A stretch of 64,000 bases of DNA from an uncultured Clostridia bacterium. Its GTDB lineage: Bacteria; Bacillota; Clostridia; TANB77; CAG-508. The notes beneath the pieces were generated by a model. That model had not been told where the DNA came from. It worked only from the letters and a program-made list of their open reading frames with translations, and did not search any database. Both the position numbers and the translations under genes were made by a program. Of the stretch, positions 61,988 through 64,000 are shown piece after piece. Location of the stretch: assembly GCA_934155265.1 (NCBI GenBank), contig CAKPGU010000001.1:93252-157251 (forward strand). The letters are read 5' to 3'. Every line of letters starts with the position of its first letter. The stretch's first letter is position 1.

Positions 61988-63409
61988 ATGTTTGAAAAAT
62001 ATATTGATGGTCTAAAAAATGAGATTATAGCAGAAACTTGTAATCTTATAAACATTCCTAGTGTTTCTGAAGAAACTAATAATCCAAATATGCCTTTTGG
62101 AAAATATGCTAATGAAGCTTTAGAATATGCACTAAATCTTGGTAATAAGTTGGGTTTTAAGACCAAAAATATTGATGGTTATTGTGGTTACATAGAATTT
62201 GGTGAAGGAGATAAACTTTTAGGTATAATTGGTCATTTAGATGTTGTACCAAGTGGTGATGGTTGGAATACTCCACCTTTTGAAGCAACTATTAAAGATA
62301 ACAAAATATATGGTCGTGGTGCTATAGATGATAAAGGTCCTGTAGTTGCATCATTATATGCAATGAAGGCCATAAAAGATAATATGAATATAAATTGTAG
62401 AGTTCGTCTTATTTTAGGTATTAATGAAGAAAAAGCTTGGAAATGCATTAAACATTACAAAGAAGTTGAAGAATTACCCTCTATAGGTTTTAGTCCTGAT
62501 GCAGATTTTCCTTGCATTTATGCAGAAAAGGGAATTTGCACAGTATATATAAAAGATAATTTTTCTCAATATGAAAATCTTCCGATTAAAATTTCTAATA
62601 TTGATTGTAATAATAATGCAATTAATGTTGTTCCTAAAAAATGTGATGTTACCATTGATATTGACACTACAAAAATTAATTTATCTAATATTATAGATTT
62701 TATTGACGAGGAACTTAAAAATTTAAAATTTGATATAACTCACTCTATAAATGGAAATTCTATAATTCTACATTCTGCAGGAATCCAAGCACATTCTGCT
62801 CATCCTGATTTGGGTAAAAATGCTATTTCACCAATGATAATTTTGCTTAATAGAATTTTTAATCATTTTGAATATAAAATTAAATTATTCGAGTTTTTCG
62901 AAAATTATATTAATACTGAATTTAGCGGAAAGTCTTTAGATATTGATTTTGAAGATGAATCTGGAAAACTTACTTTAAATGTTGGAAATTTTAAATTTTA
63001 TGAAAATTATTTGCAACTTGGTATTAACTTACGTATTCCTATAAATACATCAATTGATACTATAACAAATTTAATTGATTTAAAATGCAAAAATTATTCA
63101 CTAGATACTTATGTTGATGGAGTTCAGGAATCTCTTTATGTTCCAAAAGATAATTACTTAGTTAAAACTCTTTGTAATATTTTTAATAAAATGAATAATT
63201 CAAATTATGACCCTATTGCTATTGGCGGTGGAACTTATGCTAGAGCTTTTGAAAATTGTGTTTCTTTTGGTGCTAATTTCCCTGGTGATACTGATGTGTG
63301 CCACCAAGCTAATGAGTTTATTGATATTGATAAATTGATCTTATCTTGCAAAATATATGCAGAAGCTATATATGAATTGACAAGTAAAAAGTTTGACAAT
63401 TTTATGTAA
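61988..63409 (+). CDS. pepV: Dipeptidase PepV-like (M20 family)
   Basis: 473 residues. Metal site: IIGHLDVVPSGDGWNTPPFE and YGRGAIDDKGPVVASLYAMK; then GINEEKAWKCIKHY (catalytic Glu pair) and FSPDADFPCIYAEKG. The lid/dimerisation domain has HSAGIQAHSAHPDLGKNAIS and the final His is in GDTDVCHQANEFIDIDKLIL. Cleaves dipeptides in the cytosol for amino-acid supply. GGAGG precedes the ATG by eight bases. Divergent from lysS. Confidence 0.92.
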   Translation: MFEKYIDGLKNEIIAETCNLINIPSVSEETNNPNMPFGKYANEALEYALNLGNKLGFKTKNIDGYCGYIEFGEGDKLLGIIGHLDVVPSGDGWNTPPFEATIKDNKIYGRGAIDDKGPVVASLYAMKAIKDNMNINCRVRLILGINEEKAWKCIKHYKEVEELPSIGFSPDADFPCIYAEKGICTVYIKDNFSQYENLPIKISNIDCNNNAINVVPKKCDVTIDIDTTKINLSNIIDFIDEELKNLKFDITHSINGNSIILHSAGIQAHSAHPDLGKNAISPMIILLNRIFNHFEYKIKLFEFFENYINTEFSGKSLDIDFEDESGKLTLNVGNFKFYENYLQLGINLRIPINTSIDTITNLIDLKCKNYSLDTYVDGVQESLYVPKDNYLVKTLCNIFNKMNNSNYDPIAIGGGTYARAFENCVSFGANFPGDTDVCHQANEFIDIDKLILSCKIYAEAIYELTSKKFDNFM

Positions 63410-63507
63410 ATGTGATAAACTATTTATGTAACTTTTTTATACAATCTTCCATGTTAGCTTTATGCATCATGATAGATTAACATCAAAAAAATTTTTAGGA
63501 GGAATAA

Positions 63508-63819
63508 ATGATGAAAGTTGACAAAGAGCAAAAACGGTTAAAAGCAATTAAACTCAGGTATGTCTTTTTTTCAAAACAATGTGACCATTGTAAAGAAATG
63601 TTTAAAAGAGAAAAAATGTGGCAAGTATATCGATATGGAATAAATGACTCAATCCACAAATATTTCTATTGTCAAAGCTGTATGCATTCAGCCAAAGATG
63701 TATTAAATGAAATACGTACAGATGAATCTATTTTCGGCATTGTCGGAGTTGATGACGTTTTGATTGACAAAAAAGATTTTTCAAGGTTTAATTCTGCTTA
63801 TCATCTTAATGATAAATGA
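63508..63819 (+). CDS. 103-residue Cys-rich ORFan, one zero-frame CGG
   Basis: Has two Cys pairs, CDHCKEMFKREKMW and YCQSCMH, that could form a zinc ribbon or knuckle. Otherwise unknown; soluble, basic start (MMKVDKEQKRLKAIKLRYVF). GGAGG lies six bases before the first ATG. Codon 10 is CGG (63535-63537) and the next in-frame base triplet after a +1 move would be TAA, so a +1 shift would end the protein at once; CGG is thus read in frame if the protein is made. Composition unlike neighbouring pepV. Confidence 0.65.
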   Translation: MMKVDKEQKRLKAIKLRYVFFSKQCDHCKEMFKREKMWQVYRYGINDSIHKYFYCQSCMHSAKDVLNEIRTDESIFGIVGVDDVLIDKKDFSRFNSAYHLNDK

Positions 63820-63839
63820 TATAGCTCTGTAATTAACCA

Positions 63840-63877
63840 AACAAGGTATGTTTAATTGTAACATACCTTGTTTTTAT
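63840..63877 (+). terminator. Rho-independent terminator
   Basis: ACAAGGTATGTT/AACATACCTTGT stem with a seven-base loop followed by TTTTTATT, 20 bases after the ORFan stop. Confidence 0.88.
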
Positions 63878-63895
63878 TAATATCTTTTGGAGCGG

Positions 63896-63956
63896 ACGTC
63901 GTAGTTATCTACAACTTTTCTCTTCTTGACGATTGATACAAATATCAATCAATTTA
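63896..63956. repeat. Second copy of the structured repeat
   Basis: Inverted relative to the copy at 27452: GTAGTTATCTACAACTTTT then TGACGATTGATACAAATATC-AATCAATTTA. Only the half with the two small hairpins is shared; the window ends before any right-hand end can be seen. Confidence 0.6.
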
Positions 63957-64000
63957 TTAAAGTATATCATAATTTTTACAGATTGCAATAAGTTTATAGA

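Overview
The window is very AT-rich chromosomal DNA of a Gram-positive, Clostridia-like bacterium. The markers are a SpoVT sporulation regulator, MutS2, the long form of ribosome hibernation factor HPF, a CIRCE/HrcA operator in front of clpB, a tmRNA, PepV, TsaD, RecG and LysS. Genes use AGA/CGT/CGA for arginine and almost never CGG. I see no rRNA, tRNA or CRISPR array.

Layout. 1-6.8 kb: the end of an exopolysaccharide/capsule operon read leftward (VanZ-like protein, initiating sugar transferase, four glycosyltransferases, a Wzy-type polymerase, a DUF1919 protein). 7-11 kb: hpf and two tandem DUF2207 membrane proteins. 11-15 kb: mutS2, spoVT, tmRNA. 16-25 kb: an M14 cell-wall peptidase and a run of small-molecule enzymes and transporters, ending in a decayed glycoamylase gene. 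25-32 kb: an accessory stretch with an MFS transporter, a candidate type I toxin-antitoxin pair, gene remnants and isolated ORFans. 32.7-42.1 kb: a 9.4-kb integrative element inserted in a second M14 copy, carrying a large serine recombinase, a YobI-type P-loop NTPase, an Eco47II-type restriction-modification system, an ASCH-like protein, an HTH protein and an oriT-like hairpin cluster. 42.6-64 kb: TetR/YhgE pair, nuclease, clpB, acyl-CoA synthetase, recG, tsaD, M50 protease, an anti-sigma/sigma pair, Fic, lysS, pepV.

Most striking observation. Six genes (DUF1919, Wzy, both M14 copies, both DUF2207 copies) carry an in-frame CGG codon, and in all six the family-like protein continues only if the ribosome moves +1 exactly there (CGGN used as one codon, or C skipped and GGN read). 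I scanned the other AT-rich genes by eye and found no other in-frame CGG, while some fifty CGG trinucleotides in the other two phases of intact genes do no harm. Both M14 copies keep the same shift and differ mainly at silent sites of the shifted frame. Both DUF2207 copies reach the same Gly-Phe-Arg-stop ending in the shifted frame. This looks like translational +1 recoding at CGG rather than decay or sequencing error. The counter-evidence is six compositionally different ORFans, each with one CGG in an apparently normal zero-frame ORF. They may be recently acquired, or they may show that recoding is incomplete or context dependent.
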